The notes: generated by a model from the sequence alone, not told the origin. Shown: positions 31,175-41,016, counted from the stretch's first letter. The stretch: DNA of 64,000 nucleotides from Alphaproteobacteria bacterium (GCA_027045875.1 JALUAG010000076.1:1-64000), one strand, 5' to 3'. Translations and numbers: made by a program.

Positions 31175-32719
31175 TCACTCCCACTCGATGGTGCCGGGCG
31201 GCTTGCTGGTGTGGTCGTAGACCACCCGGTTGATGCCGCGCACCTCGTTGACGATGCGGGTGGCGGTGCGGGTCAGGAAGGCGGAATCGAAGGGATAGAC
31301 GTCGGCGGTCATGCCGTCCTCGGAGGTCACCGCGCGCAGGGCGCAGGCGGCCTCGTAGGTGCGGGCATCACCCATCACCCCCACGGTGCGCACCGGCAGC
31401 AGCACCGCGAAGGCCTGCCAGATGGCATCGTAGAGCCCGGCCGCGCGGATCTCCTCGAGGAAGATGCGGTCGGCCTCCTGGAGCATCGCCACCCGCTCGC
31501 GGGTCACCTCGCCCAGCACCCGCACGGCGAGGCCGGGGCCGGGAAAGGGATGACGGCCCACGAAGCGCTCGGGCAGGCCGAGCTCGCGGCCGAGCTCGCG
31601 CACTTCGTCCTTGAAGAGCTCGCGCAGCGGTTCCACGAGCTTCATCCGCATCCGCTCGGGCAGGCCGCCCACATTGTGGTGGGTCTTGATGGTGGCGCTC
31701 GGCCCGCGGAAGGAGACGCTCTCGATGACGTCGGGATAGAGGGTGCCCTGGGCCAGGTACTCGGCGCCGCCGAGCCGCTCCGCCTCCTGCTCGAAGAGCT
31801 CGACGAAGCTGCGGCCGACGATCCGCCGCTTGGCCTCGGGATCCTCGATGCCGGCGAGGCGCTCGAAGAACAGGTCCGCCGCCTCGACATGGACGAGGGG
31901 GATGTTGAAATGGCCGCGGAACAGGCCCACCACCTCCTCCGCCTCGCCCGCCCGCAACAGCCCGGTATCCACGAACACGCAGGTCAGCCGGTCGCCCACC
32001 GCCTCGTGCACGAGAAGGGCGGTGACGGCGGAATCGACACCACCCGAGAGGCCGCACAGCACCCGCCCCTCGCCCACCCGCTCGCGGATGCGGGCCACCG
32101 CTTCGTTGCGGAAGGTCGCCATCGACCAGTCGCCGGCGAGCCCGGCCACATGGTAGCAGAAGTTGGCGAACAGCCCCCGGCCGATGGCCGTGTGCACCAC
32201 CTCGGGATGAAACTGCACGCCGTAGAACCGCCGCCCCTCGTCGGCGATGGCGGCGAAGGGCGCCCCCTCGCTCCGGGCCACCGCCGCGAAACCGGGCGGC
32301 AGCGTCACCACCCGGTCGCCGTGGCTCATCCAGACGGTGGTCCGGTCGCCCACCCGCAGCAGACCGTCGAACAGATGACATTCCCGGACGAGCTCGATCT
32401 CCGCCCGGCCGAACTCTCGTTCCCTCGCCGGTTCGACCGCGCCGCCGAGCTGGGCGCACATGGTCTGCTGGCCGTAGCAAATGCCCAGCACCGGCACGCC
32501 CAGGGCGAACACGGCCTCCGGCGCCCGCGGTCCGGCCTCCTCGAGCACGCTCGCCGGCCCGCCGGAGAGCACGATCGCGCGTGGTGCGAAGGCCCGCACG
32601 AAACCGTCGTCCACCGTGCAGGGATGGATCTCGCAGTAGACGCGGAGCTCGCGCAGGCGGCGGGCGATGAGCTGGGTGTACTGAGAGCCGAAATCGAGGA
32701 CGAGGACGCGTTCGATCAT
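31175..32719 (-). CDS. guaA: GMP synthase (glutamine-hydrolysing)
   Basis: GuaA converts XMP to GMP. The 514-residue protein has an N-terminal amidotransferase domain: [15 protein letters not shown] at the start, GICYGQQ with Cys near residue 80, and QFHPEV. The ATP pyrophosphatase domain has the PP-loop [11 protein letters not shown], and the C-terminal dimerisation domain ends PPGTIEWE. I chose the ATG at 32719, the family start. It is divergent from preT across 183 bp and lies 82 bp upstream of potH on the same strand. Confidence 0.98.
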   Translation of the reverse strand: MIERVLVLDFGSQYTQLIARRLRELRVYCEIHPCTVDDGFVRAFAPRAIVLSGGPASVLEEAGPRAPEAVFALGVPVLGICYGQQTMCAQLGGAVEPAREREFGRAEIELVRECHLFDGLLRVGDRTTVWMSHGDRVVTLPPGFAAVARSEGAPFAAIADEGRRFYGVQFHPEVVHTAIGRGLFANFCYHVAGLAGDWSMATFRNEAVARIRERVGEGRVLCGLSGGVDSAVTALLVHEAVGDRLTCVFVDTGLLRAGEAEEVVGLFRGHFNIPLVHVEAADLFFERLAGIEDPEAKRRIVGRSFVELFEQEAERLGGAEYLAQGTLYPDVIESVSFRGPSATIKTHHNVGGLPERMRMKLVEPLRELFKDEVRELGRELGLPERFVGRHPFPGPGLAVRVLGEVTRERVAMLQEADRIFLEEIRAAGLYDAIWQAFAVLLPVRTVGVMGDARTYEAACALRAVTSEDGMTADVYPFDSAFLTRTATRIVNEVRGINRVVYDHTSKPPGTIEWE

Positions 32720-32902
32720 GACCGTTCCCGCGGGCTTCCGGTAGGTCCTCAGATAGCCCCGGCCGGCGCCCGGCGCCAGCCGCGGCTGTGGCCTTCGGAC
32801 CACCGTCGCAGCCGCTTGAAGGGTCGGCGATGCGCCGCTAATGTCCGGGCTTCCGGAAACGGCGCACGGCGCCCGGGACGGCTAAACTACGGGAAACGCA
32901 GC

Positions 32903-34231
32903 GTGATTGAAAAGGAACGACGGACCGGCGGGTTGGGTGAAGTGCTGCCGCCCCTGAGCGAACACGAGGCCAGGGTCGAGGCGTACCGGTGCCTGTTCTG
33001 CTACGACGCACCCTGCACCCACGCCTGCCCCACCCACATCGACATCCCCGGCTTCATCAAGAAGATCGCCACCGGCAATCTGCGCGGTTCGGCGCGCACC
33101 ATCATGGAGGCCAACATCCTGGGGGCCACCTGCGCGCGCGTCTGTCCGGTGGAGGAGCTGTGCGAGGGCGCCTGCGTGCTCAACGCCGAAGGCCGCCCCA
33201 TCATGATCGGCCGGCTGCAGCGCCACGCGACCGACCATCTGTTCGAGAACGGCATCCGGCTGTTCACGGCCGGCCCGCCGAGCGGCCGGCGGGTGGCGGT
33301 GATTGGGGCCGGGCCGGCGGGGCTCGCCTGCGCCGCCGAGCTGGCCCGCCTCGGCCATGCCGTCACCCTCTACGAGAAACGGGAGCTGCCCGGCGGCCTT
33401 TCCACCTACGGCATCATCGTGCTGCGCGAGCCGGTCGAGGTGGCGCTGGCCGAAGCGGAGATGATCGCCCAGCTCGGCGTCGACATCCGTACCGGCCGGG
33501 AACTCGGCCGCGACCTCACGCTGGACGCCCTGCTAGGGGAATACGACGCCGTGTTCCTGGGCATCGGTCTCGGCGGCTCGCCCGCGCTCGGCATCCCGGG
33601 CGAGGAGCTCGTCCTCGACGGGCTGACGTGGATCGAACGCAGCAAGTTCGAGCCCGAAAAGATGGAGGTGGGCAACGAGGTCTACGTGGTGGGGGCCGGC
33701 AACACCGCCATCGACGCCGCCACCATCGCCCGTCGGCTGGGTGCCGAGCGGGTGACCATCCTCTACCGGCGGAGCGAGCGGGAGATGCCCGCCTACCGGC
33801 ACGAGTACGAGTTCGCCCGCAGGGAAGGCATCGACTTCCGCTTCCTCACCCAGCCGCTGCGCGTGCTGGGCGAGAACGGGCGGGTCACCGGCATCGAATG
33901 CGTGCGCATGCGGCTCGGAAGCCCCGACGCCTCCGGCCGTGCGGCGCCGGAGCCGGTGCCCGGCTCCGAGTTCACCCTGCCCGCCGATCAGGTGATCAAG
34001 GCGATCGGCCAGGAGAAGCCGGCGCTGATCGCCGAGCTGGGTCTCGCTACCGAGCGGGGTTTCGTGAAGGTGGACGAGGCCTATCGCACCAGCATCGACC
34101 GGGTGTACGCCGGCGGCGATTGCATCCGCGCGCGGGGCGCGGCCTCCACCGTCATGGCCACCCAGGACGGCAAGCTGGCCGCCCGGGCCATCCACGAACA
34201 TCTCGGCGCGGCCGCCGCCGCGGCCGAATGA
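32903..34231 (+). CDS. preT: NAD-dependent dihydropyrimidine dehydrogenase subunit PreT
   Basis: PreT is the FAD/NADH, Fe-S subunit that passes electrons to PreA for reduction of uracil and thymine. The 442-residue protein has an N-terminal cluster region with Cys30, Cys33, Cys38 and Cys42 (CLFCYDAPCTHAC) and the following CARVCPVEELCEGAC. Two dinucleotide folds follow: VAVIGAGPAGLACA near residue 131 and VYVVGAGNTAIDAA near 260. The last part holds YAGGDCIRARG. I take the GTG at 32903; no nearby ATG is in frame. It opens the pyrimidine catabolic cluster, with preA 11 bp downstream. Confidence 0.94.
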   Translation: MIEKERRTGGLGEVLPPLSEHEARVEAYRCLFCYDAPCTHACPTHIDIPGFIKKIATGNLRGSARTIMEANILGATCARVCPVEELCEGACVLNAEGRPIMIGRLQRHATDHLFENGIRLFTAGPPSGRRVAVIGAGPAGLACAAELARLGHAVTLYEKRELPGGLSTYGIIVLREPVEVALAEAEMIAQLGVDIRTGRELGRDLTLDALLGEYDAVFLGIGLGGSPALGIPGEELVLDGLTWIERSKFEPEKMEVGNEVYVVGAGNTAIDAATIARRLGAERVTILYRRSEREMPAYRHEYEFARREGIDFRFLTQPLRVLGENGRVTGIECVRMRLGSPDASGRAAPEPVPGSEFTLPADQVIKAIGQEKPALIAELGLATERGFVKVDEAYRTSIDRVYAGGDCIRARGAASTVMATQDGKLAARAIHEHLGAAAAAAE

Positions 34232-34242
34232 GGAGGGACGCC

Positions 34243-35628
34243 ATGGCCGATCTGTCGATCGATTTCGCCGGGATCAAGTCTCCCAACCCCTTCTGGCTGG
34301 CCTCCGCGCCACCCACCAACAGCGGCGCCCAGATCCACAAGGCCTTCGAAGCCGGCTGGGGCGGCGCGGTGTGGAAGACCATCGGCGCGCCGGTGCTCAA
34401 CGTCTCCAACCGCTACGGGGCCTGGCACTACAACGGCCACAAGATGCTGGCCATCAACAACGTGGAGCTCATCTCCGACCGCCCGCTCGAGGTCAATCTG
34501 CGGGAGATGGCCGAGGTCAAGCGCGCCTGGCCGGACCGGGCGGTGATCGCCTCGGCGATGGTGGAATCGAACCCCGAGGCCTGGCGCGACATCGTCCGCC
34601 GCATCGAGGACACCGGCGCCGACGGGATCGAGCTCAACTACGGCTGCCCTCACGGCATGTCGGAGCGGGGCATGGGCAGCGCCGTCGGCCAGGTGCCCGA
34701 ATACTGCGAGCAGATCACCCGCTGGGTCATGGAAGCCGCCTCCATACCGGTGATCGTCAAACTCACGCCCAACGTCACCGACATCGTGCCGCCGGCGCGG
34801 GCGGCGGTGCGCGCGGGCGCCAACGCGGTGTCGCTGATCAACACCATCAACTCCATCATCGGCGTCGATCTCGACACCCTGGAGATCGTCCCCAGCATCG
34901 GCGGCAAGGGCAGCCACGGCGGCTACGCGGGGCCGGCCGTCAAGCCCATCGCCCTCAACATGCTGTCGTCGGTGGCGCGCGATCCGGAGATCCGCGAGGC
35001 GGGAGTGCCCATCTCCGGCATGGGCGGCATCGCCACCTGGCGCGACGCCGCCGAGTTCCTGCTCCTGGGTGCCGGCAGCCTCCAGGTCTGCACCTCGGTG
35101 ATGCACTACGGGTTCCGCATCATCGACGATCTCGTCGAAGGCCTGTCGGCCTGGATGGACGAGAAGGGCTTCGCCACCATCGCCGACGTGGTCGGACGTT
35201 CGGTCCACCGGATCTCCGATTTCAAGGACTTCGACCTCTCCTTCCGGGCGGTGGCGCGGATCGATCCGGCGAAGTGCATCCGCTGCGATCTCTGCTACAT
35301 CGCCTGCAACGACACCGCGCATCAGTGCATCGACCTCGTCGACGGCGAGGGTCGTCGGGTCGAGCCCCGCGCCTACGGACCGCGCGCCAACGGCAAGGAG
35401 GAGGCGACGGCCAACCGGCCGCTCCCGGTGGTGCGCGAGGCGGACTGCGTGGGCTGCCGCCTGTGCTACAACGTGTGCCCGATCGACGGCTGCATAGAAA
35501 TGGTGGAGGTCCCCTCGGGACGGCCGTCCATCACCTGGGCCGAGCTGACCGCCGCCCGGCCCGAGGTGGGCACCGATTGGGAGGCGATGAAGCGCTACCG
35601 CGAGGAAAACGGCATCGACATCCATTGA
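34243..35628 (+). CDS. preA: NAD-dependent dihydropyrimidine dehydrogenase subunit PreA
   Basis: PreA is the FMN catalytic subunit that reduces uracil and thymine to the 5,6-dihydro forms. Its 461 residues form a dihydroorotate-dehydrogenase-like barrel with NPFWLASAPPTNSG near the start, the active-site loop ELNYGCPHGMSERGMG (Cys is the proton donor in this family), and FMN-phosphate motifs. A C-terminal ferredoxin-like domain has two 4Fe-4S sets, CIRCDLCYIAC and CVGCRLCYNVCP. The ATG has AGGAGGGA upstream. It pairs with preT just before it. Confidence 0.96.
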   Translation: MADLSIDFAGIKSPNPFWLASAPPTNSGAQIHKAFEAGWGGAVWKTIGAPVLNVSNRYGAWHYNGHKMLAINNVELISDRPLEVNLREMAEVKRAWPDRAVIASAMVESNPEAWRDIVRRIEDTGADGIELNYGCPHGMSERGMGSAVGQVPEYCEQITRWVMEAASIPVIVKLTPNVTDIVPPARAAVRAGANAVSLINTINSIIGVDLDTLEIVPSIGGKGSHGGYAGPAVKPIALNMLSSVARDPEIREAGVPISGMGGIATWRDAAEFLLLGAGSLQVCTSVMHYGFRIIDDLVEGLSAWMDEKGFATIADVVGRSVHRISDFKDFDLSFRAVARIDPAKCIRCDLCYIACNDTAHQCIDLVDGEGRRVEPRAYGPRANGKEEATANRPLPVVREADCVGCRLCYNVCPIDGCIEMVEVPSGRPSITWAELTAARPEVGTDWEAMKRYREENGIDIH

Positions 35629-35671
35629 CGCGCCGAGCCCCCTCGGCCGCACCATACCGGAGGGAAGCCCC

Positions 35672-37051
35672 ATGCCGCTCTTGATCAGGAATGGCGAGAT
35701 CGTCACCGCCGATTCGCGTCAGCGCGCGGACATCTACGTGGAGGACGAGCAGATCACCCGCATCGGCCGCGATCTCGAGGTGCCGCCGGGCACCGAGGTG
35801 ATCGACGCTTCCGGCAAGTACGTCTTTCCGGGCTTCATCGACCCCCACGTGCACATCCATCTGCCCTTCATGGGCACCTTCGCCAAGGACGATCACGAGA
35901 CCGGCAGCAAGGCGGCGGTGGTGGGCGGCACCACCACCTACATCGAGATGTGCTGCCCCAACCGCAACGACGACCTGCTCGAAGGCTACGAGCTCTGGAA
36001 AGGCAAGGCCGAGGGCAGGAGCGTCTGCGACTACAGCTTCCACATGGCGGTGCCCAAGTTCGACGCGAAGAGCGAAGGCCAGCTCCGGGAGATCGTCGCC
36101 GACGGCATCGCCTCCTTCAAGGTGTTCCTCGCCTACAAGAACTTCTTCGGGGTGGGCGACGAGGAGCTGTACCAGACGCTGCGGCTCGCCAAGGAGCTCG
36201 GCGTGATCACCACCGCCCACTGCGAGAACGCCGAACTCGTGGCCCAGCTCCAGCCGCGCATCCTGGAGCAGGGCCTGACCGGTCCCGAAGGCCACGAGCC
36301 GAGCCGGCCGGAGAGCGTGGAGGCCGAGGGGACCCATCGCTTCGGCGTGTTCCTCGAGAACACCGGCGCCACCGGCTATGTGGTGCACCTCTCCTGCATT
36401 CCCGCCCTCGAGGCGGCGATGGCCGCCAAGGCGCGGGGCGTGCCCATCTTCGTCGAGGTGGTGATCCCCCATCTGCTGCTGGACAAGAGCTGGGCGGAGC
36501 GGCCGAACTTCGAGGGCGCCAAGTACGTCATGTCGCCGCCGCTGCGCGACCGGCGCAACCAGCCGGCGCTGTGGGAGGGGGTCAAGCGCGGTTTCGTCGA
36601 CACCGTCGCCACCGATCACTGCCCCTTCGACCTCGCCCAGAAGGACATGGGCCGCGGCGACTTCACCAAGATCCCGAACGGCATGCCGGCCATCGAGGAC
36701 CGGGTGAACCTGCTCTGGACCTACGGCGTGAGCCGGGGCGGGCTGGACATCCACCGCTTCGTCGATGCCGCCAGCACCCGTGCCGCCAAGCTGTTCGGGC
36801 TGTTCCCGAGGAAGGGCACCATCGCCGTCGGCTCCGACGCCGATCTCGTGATCTACGATGCCGACTGGCGCGGCAAATGCTCGGTCGAGACCCAGCACAT
36901 GAACAACGACTACAACGCCTTCGAGGGGTTCGAGCTCGACGGCCGGCCGGCGGTGGTCACGGTGCGCGGCAAGGTAGCGGCGCGCGACGGCCGGTTCGTC
37001 GGCGAGACCGGCCGCGGCCGCCTGCTGCGGCGCGAGCCGGCCTACTTCTGA
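35672..37051 (+). CDS. Dihydropyrimidinase
   Basis: This enzyme opens the ring of dihydrouracil or dihydrothymine to the N-carbamoyl-beta-amino acid. The 459-residue amidohydrolase has HVH at residues 59-61, the carboxylated Lys150 in ASFKVFLAYKNF, HCENAEL, VHLSC, and the final metal Asp in TDHCPFDLAQK. The family name overlaps with D-hydantoinase. Placement directly after preTA makes the pyrimidine role by far the likelier one. The ATG follows GGAGGGAAG. Confidence 0.94.
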   Translation: MPLLIRNGEIVTADSRQRADIYVEDEQITRIGRDLEVPPGTEVIDASGKYVFPGFIDPHVHIHLPFMGTFAKDDHETGSKAAVVGGTTTYIEMCCPNRNDDLLEGYELWKGKAEGRSVCDYSFHMAVPKFDAKSEGQLREIVADGIASFKVFLAYKNFFGVGDEELYQTLRLAKELGVITTAHCENAELVAQLQPRILEQGLTGPEGHEPSRPESVEAEGTHRFGVFLENTGATGYVVHLSCIPALEAAMAAKARGVPIFVEVVIPHLLLDKSWAERPNFEGAKYVMSPPLRDRRNQPALWEGVKRGFVDTVATDHCPFDLAQKDMGRGDFTKIPNGMPAIEDRVNLLWTYGVSRGGLDIHRFVDAASTRAAKLFGLFPRKGTIAVGSDADLVIYDADWRGKCSVETQHMNNDYNAFEGFELDGRPAVVTVRGKVAARDGRFVGETGRGRLLRREPAYF

Positions 37052-37060
37052 GGAGGTGCC

Positions 37061-37876
37061 GTGAACGCCACCGCAGTACCCGGGGAGCCGGCCGCGACCG
37101 GTGACGCGCTCGTATCCGTGCGCAACGTCACCATGATCTACGGTGGCGGCACGGTCGCCCTCAAGGACGCCACCCTCGATATCGAACAGGGCGAGTTCGT
37201 GAGCCTGATCGGCCCCTCGGGCTGCGGCAAGACGACCCTTTTGCGGCTGCTCGCCGATCTCATCGAGCCCAGCTCCGGCACCATCAGCATCGGCGGCAAG
37301 AGCCCGGCCGAGGCCCGGCGCGACCGCTCCTACGGCTACGTCTTCCAGGCGCCGACGCTGATGGAATGGCGGACCGTGCTCGCCAACGTCATGCTGCCGC
37401 TCGAGGTGATGGGGTTCCCGCGCGAGGAGCGCCAGCGCCGCGCCGAGGCGATGCTCGCCCTCGTGGGGCTCGACAAGTTCGCCGACAAGTACCCCTGGCA
37501 GCTCTCGGGCGGCATGCAGCAGCGGGTGTCCATCGCCCGGGCGCTGTCCTTCGATCCCCAGCTCCTCTACATGGACGAGCCGTTCGGCGCCCTCGACGAG
37601 ATCACCCGCGAGAACCTCAATCTCGAGCTGCTGCGGCTGTGGCGGGAGACCGGCAAGACGGTGATCTTCGTCACCCATTCGATCCCCGAGGCGGTGTTCC
37701 TCTCCACCCGCATCGTGGTGATGACCCCGCGACCCGGCAAGATCGAGACCGTGATCCCGGTCGACCTGCCGCAGCCGCGGGATTTCGAGACCCGGGAGAC
37801 GTCGCGGTTCTTCGAGATCGCCACCGAGGTGCGGGAGGCGCTGCGCAAGGGGCACGGGTACGAGGTCGAGGTCTGA
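37061..37876 (+). CDS. NitT/TauT-type ABC transporter ATPase for the pyrimidine cluster
   Basis: The 271-residue ATPase has Walker [11 protein letters not shown]-loop VFQAPTLMEWRTV, signature LSGGMQQR, Walker B LLYMDEPFGALDE and the H-loop His in VTHSIPEA. The type matches the nitrate/sulfonate/taurine and pyrimidine importers (SsuB, TauB, ThiZ-like). The start is GTG at 37061 behind AGGAGG, ten bases after the dihydropyrimidinase stop. It is the only ATPase in the cluster and would have to serve all three permeases encoded downstream. Confidence 0.92.
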   Translation: MNATAVPGEPAATGDALVSVRNVTMIYGGGTVALKDATLDIEQGEFVSLIGPSGCGKTTLLRLLADLIEPSSGTISIGGKSPAEARRDRSYGYVFQAPTLMEWRTVLANVMLPLEVMGFPREERQRRAEAMLALVGLDKFADKYPWQLSGGMQQRVSIARALSFDPQLLYMDEPFGALDEITRENLNLELLRLWRETGKTVIFVTHSIPEAVFLSTRIVVMTPRPGKIETVIPVDLPQPRDFETRETSRFFEIATEVREALRKGHGYEVEV

Positions 37877-37913
37877 GGAGGCCGGGGAGGAAACGGGCCG
37901 GAGCCTGGGTGCG

Positions 37914-39203
37914 ATGGACACGGTGATCAAGGAGGCGCGTCTCACGGGGCGCGACGGGCTCGTCGACATCGGCATCGAGGACGGCGTCATCGTCGCCATC
38001 GAGCCGCGACTCTCGGGCCGCGAGGAGATTCCGGCCCGGGGCAATCTGGTGTCGCCGAGCTTCTACGAGATCCACATCCACCTCGATGCGATCCTCACCG
38101 AGGGTGACCCGCGGCCCAACGAATCGGGCAGCCTCTGGGAGGGCATCGCCATCTGGGCGGAGAGGGTCAAGCGCCTCACCCCCGAGGACATCCGCGGCCG
38201 GGTGATGAAGGCGCTGCCCTGGTTCGTGGCCCACGGCGTGACCCACATCCGCTCCCATGTCGACGTCTGCGATCCGAAGCTCACCGCGCTCAGGGCCCTG
38301 CTCGCCATCAAGCGCGAGGTGGCCGATCTCATCGACATCCAGCTCGTCGCCTTTCCCCAGCTCGCGGTCTATTCCTTCGAAGGCGGCGAAGATCTCATGC
38401 GCGAGGCGATCTCGCTCGGCGTCGACGTCGTGGGCGGCATCCCCCACTACGAGATCACCCGCGAATACGGCGTCGAGCAGATCCGCTACGTCATGCGCCT
38501 CGCCCACGAGGCGGGGCTGCCGGTCGACGTCCACTGCGACGAGACCGACGACGATCACTCGCGCTTTCTGGAAACCCTGGCGGCGGAGACCATCCGCCTC
38601 GGCATGGGCGGCAGGGTGGCGGCCAGCCACACCACCGCCATGCACTCCTACAACAACGCCTATGCCGACAAGATCATCGGCAATCTCCGCCGCGCCGGGC
38701 TGCACGTCATCTGCAACCCGCCCGACAACGCCGTGCTGCAGGGACGCTTCGACCACTATCCCATCCGCCGCGGCCTCACGCGCGTGCGCGAGCTGCTGGC
38801 GGCCGGCGTCAACGTCGCGGCGGGGCACGATTCGGTGATGGATCCCTGGTATCCGATGGGCTGCGGGGATCCGCTCCACACCGCCTTCGTGCTCCTGCAT
38901 CTCGGCCACATGTCGGGGCGTGCCGACCGCCGTCACCTCTTTCCCATGCTGACCGCGCGCCCGGCCGCCATCTGGCACAACCGGCGGGTGACGGGCGAGG
39001 AGGGACTGGCCGGTCACGGCGTCGCCGTCGGCAATCCCGCCGATCTCATCGTCTGGCCGGTGCCCACCGAGGACGACGCGCTGCGCACCCTGCCGCCGCG
39101 CCGTTTCGTGCTCAAGCGGGGCCGGGTGGTGGCGGAGACACGGCCCGGGACCACCACCGTCCGCGGTGCCCCCGTGCACTTTCTCCGGGAGGCGGCGTCG
39201 TGA
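37914..39203 (+). CDS. codA: CodA-family cytosine deaminase, probable 5-methylcytosine specificity
   Basis: The 429-residue amidohydrolase aligns along its length with E. coli CodA as I remember that sequence. Metal and catalytic residues are present: His54 and His56 (HIHLD), Gln149 (AFPQ), His207 and Glu210 (HCDE), His239 (SHTTAMHSYNN) and Asp306 (GHD). The next residue is Ser307, where CodA has Asp314. Loss of that Asp is the reported marker of homologues that turn 5-methylcytosine into thymine. Product uracil or thymine would feed PreTA. It sits between the ABC ATPase and first permease, overlapping the latter as GTGA. Specificity is inferred; other ring substrates remain possible. Confidence 0.85.
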   Translation: MDTVIKEARLTGRDGLVDIGIEDGVIVAIEPRLSGREEIPARGNLVSPSFYEIHIHLDAILTEGDPRPNESGSLWEGIAIWAERVKRLTPEDIRGRVMKALPWFVAHGVTHIRSHVDVCDPKLTALRALLAIKREVADLIDIQLVAFPQLAVYSFEGGEDLMREAISLGVDVVGGIPHYEITREYGVEQIRYVMRLAHEAGLPVDVHCDETDDDHSRFLETLAAETIRLGMGGRVAASHTTAMHSYNNAYADKIIGNLRRAGLHVICNPPDNAVLQGRFDHYPIRRGLTRVRELLAAGVNVAAGHDSVMDPWYPMGCGDPLHTAFVLLHLGHMSGRADRRHLFPMLTARPAAIWHNRRVTGEEGLAGHGVAVGNPADLIVWPVPTEDDALRTLPPRRFVLKRGRVVAETRPGTTTVRGAPVHFLREAAS

Positions 39204-40000
39204 GCCGTTTCGATCCCGAGGCCCGACGGATGTCGCTGGCCGACAACGAGGTCACCCGGTGGCTGCTGTTCGGCATCGTCTTCATGGCGGTCTGGGAGGT
39301 GGCGGCGGCGGCCTACGACGCCCCCTTCCTGCTCCCCGGCCCGTCCCGCATCTTCGCCGAGTTCACCCGGGCGCCCCAGCTCATCATGATCAACGCCTGG
39401 ATCACTACCCAGGAGATCGTGCTAGGGTTCCTCATCGGTTCGGCGCTGGCGATGCTGGCGGCGCTCGTGCTGCTGGTGGTCCCGCGCTGGCTCGAGGACT
39501 TCATCTTCCGGGCGGTGATCACCCTCAACTCCATCCCCTTCGTGGCGCTCGCGAGCCTCGTCGTGGTCTGGCTCGGGGCCAACACCATCGCCTCCAAGGT
39601 GGCGATCGCCGGCCTCTACGCCTTCTTCGCCCTCGTCTACTTCGCCCACAAGGAGATGCTCTCCACCGATCCGCTCAAGGAGGAGCTGCTGACCTCCTAC
39701 AACGCGAGCTTCGGCCAGCGGGTGCGTCTCCTGAAGCTGCCCTCGGCGTTGCCGGTGATCTTCACGAGCCTGAAGGGAGCGGCCATGGCGGCGGTCAATG
39801 GCGCCATCGTCGGCGAGCTGTTCGGCGCCTTCCAGGGACTCGGTTTCATCATCCTGGATTCGCGCTATGTGGGGAATACCGCGCGGGTGTTCGTGGCCGC
39901 CGTGCTCTGCACCCTCGTGGGGTGGATGATGCTCGGCATTCTCGCGGTGCTCGAGCGACGCTTCGTCGGCTGGCATCTGGAGATGACCAAACAGACCTAG
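39200..40000 (+). CDS. ABC transporter permease 1 of the pyrimidine cluster (NitT/TauT type)
   Basis: The 266-residue permease has about six membrane segments and the typical opening LLPGPSRIFAEFT. The EAA-like loop follows the pattern LTSYNASFGQRVRLLKLPSALPVIFTSLK and ends in the AAVNGAIVGELFGAFQGLG region seen in SsuC/TauC-type proteins. The start is GTG at 39200, overlapping the deaminase stop. A binding protein gene follows after 10 bp, so this pair and the ATPase could form one complete importer. Confidence 0.9.
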   Translation: MSRFDPEARRMSLADNEVTRWLLFGIVFMAVWEVAAAAYDAPFLLPGPSRIFAEFTRAPQLIMINAWITTQEIVLGFLIGSALAMLAALVLLVVPRWLEDFIFRAVITLNSIPFVALASLVVVWLGANTIASKVAIAGLYAFFALVYFAHKEMLSTDPLKEELLTSYNASFGQRVRLLKLPSALPVIFTSLKGAAMAAVNGAIVGELFGAFQGLGFIILDSRYVGNTARVFVAAVLCTLVGWMMLGILAVLERRFVGWHLEMTKQT

Positions 40001-40010
40001 GGAGGTTGCG

Positions 40011-40997
40011 ATGATCCGAGGAACACGGACGGCGTTGTGGGCCCTGGCCCTGGCGGTGGGTGGCGCGACGGCGGCGGCAGCGGCCGAGCTCGAACCCGCG
40101 ACGATGATCGAATCCTGGTACATCCACGCCGAATCGGTCGGCGATCCGGTGGCGGTGGAGAAGGGGTTCTACCGCGAGGCCGGTCTCGACGTGACGGTGG
40201 TACCGGGCGGCCCCGGCCTGTCGCCGATCGGCCGGGTGCTGGCCGAGGCGCGGAGCGGCAAGCTCGTGCTGGGCATCGACTATCCCTACAACCTTCTGGA
40301 AGCGCGCCAGAAGCAGGGCCTCGACCTCGTGGTGCTGGGTGCCGACTTCCAGGAGTCGGCGATGCGCATCCTCTCCTGGAAGAAGATCGAGAGCCCGAAG
40401 GACATCCGGGGCCAGTTCGCCACCTGGATCGGCTACGACAAGCCCATCAAGGCGCTGATCGGCAAGGGTTGGGAGAACCAGATTCAGGTCGTCAACCAGC
40501 AGGGTGACCCGGCCACCCTCGGCGGATGGCTCGCGCGACAGTACGACTACGCCTCGGGCATGATCTACAACGAGGTGCTGGTGGCGGAGAAGGTCGTCGA
40601 GGATCCCTACTACGTCTATTCCTACAAGCAGTTCGGCGTGGACTGGCAGGAGAACGTGCTGTTCACCACCGAGCGCGTGCTCGAGAAGTTTCCGGAGAAG
40701 GTGAAGGCCTTCGTGCAGGCGCGCTATCGCGGCTTCAAGTACGCCCTCGACAATCCCGACGAGGCCGCCGACATCCTGCTCCAGTACAACCCCAATCTGG
40801 AGAAGGACTTCGAGCTGATCGGCATCGAGAAGATCCGCACCATCATGGTGACCGAGGAGAGCCGCAAGAACGGGCTCGGCTATCTCGACATGGGCAAGCT
40901 CGAGACCATGGCCGGCCAGCTCGTCGCCGCCGGCATCCTCGATTCCGAGGACATGACCGGCTTCGCACGGCCGATCCCGAGCGGCGTGATGCCCTGA
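40011..40997 (+). CDS. NMT1/THI5-like periplasmic binding protein 1
   Basis: The 328-residue exported protein has a signal peptide (about 1-24, Ala-rich cleavage region). The mature part opens with WYIHAESVGDPVAVEKGFYREAGLDVTVVPGG, the classic start of NMT1/THI5-like proteins that bind pyrimidine- or thiamine-related ligands. It contains the paired motif YDYASGMIYNEV. Gene position between permeases 1 and 2 suggests it delivers a pyrimidine base. The ligand cannot be chosen among uracil, thymine, cytosine and 5-methylcytosine. Confidence 0.87.
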   Translation: MIRGTRTALWALALAVGGATAAAAAELEPATMIESWYIHAESVGDPVAVEKGFYREAGLDVTVVPGGPGLSPIGRVLAEARSGKLVLGIDYPYNLLEARQKQGLDLVVLGADFQESAMRILSWKKIESPKDIRGQFATWIGYDKPIKALIGKGWENQIQVVNQQGDPATLGGWLARQYDYASGMIYNEVLVAEKVVEDPYYVYSYKQFGVDWQENVLFTTERVLEKFPEKVKAFVQARYRGFKYALDNPDEAADILLQYNPNLEKDFELIGIEKIRTIMVTEESRKNGLGYLDMGKLETMAGQLVAAGILDSEDMTGFARPIPSGVMP

Positions 40998-41016
40998 ACC
41001 GGGCGGAGAACGGGCG

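Noticed and set aside
35672-37051. Calling this gene a hydantoinase
   Set aside because: Hydantoinase and dihydropyrimidinase are the same family; linkage to preTA makes the natural pyrimidine role much likelier.
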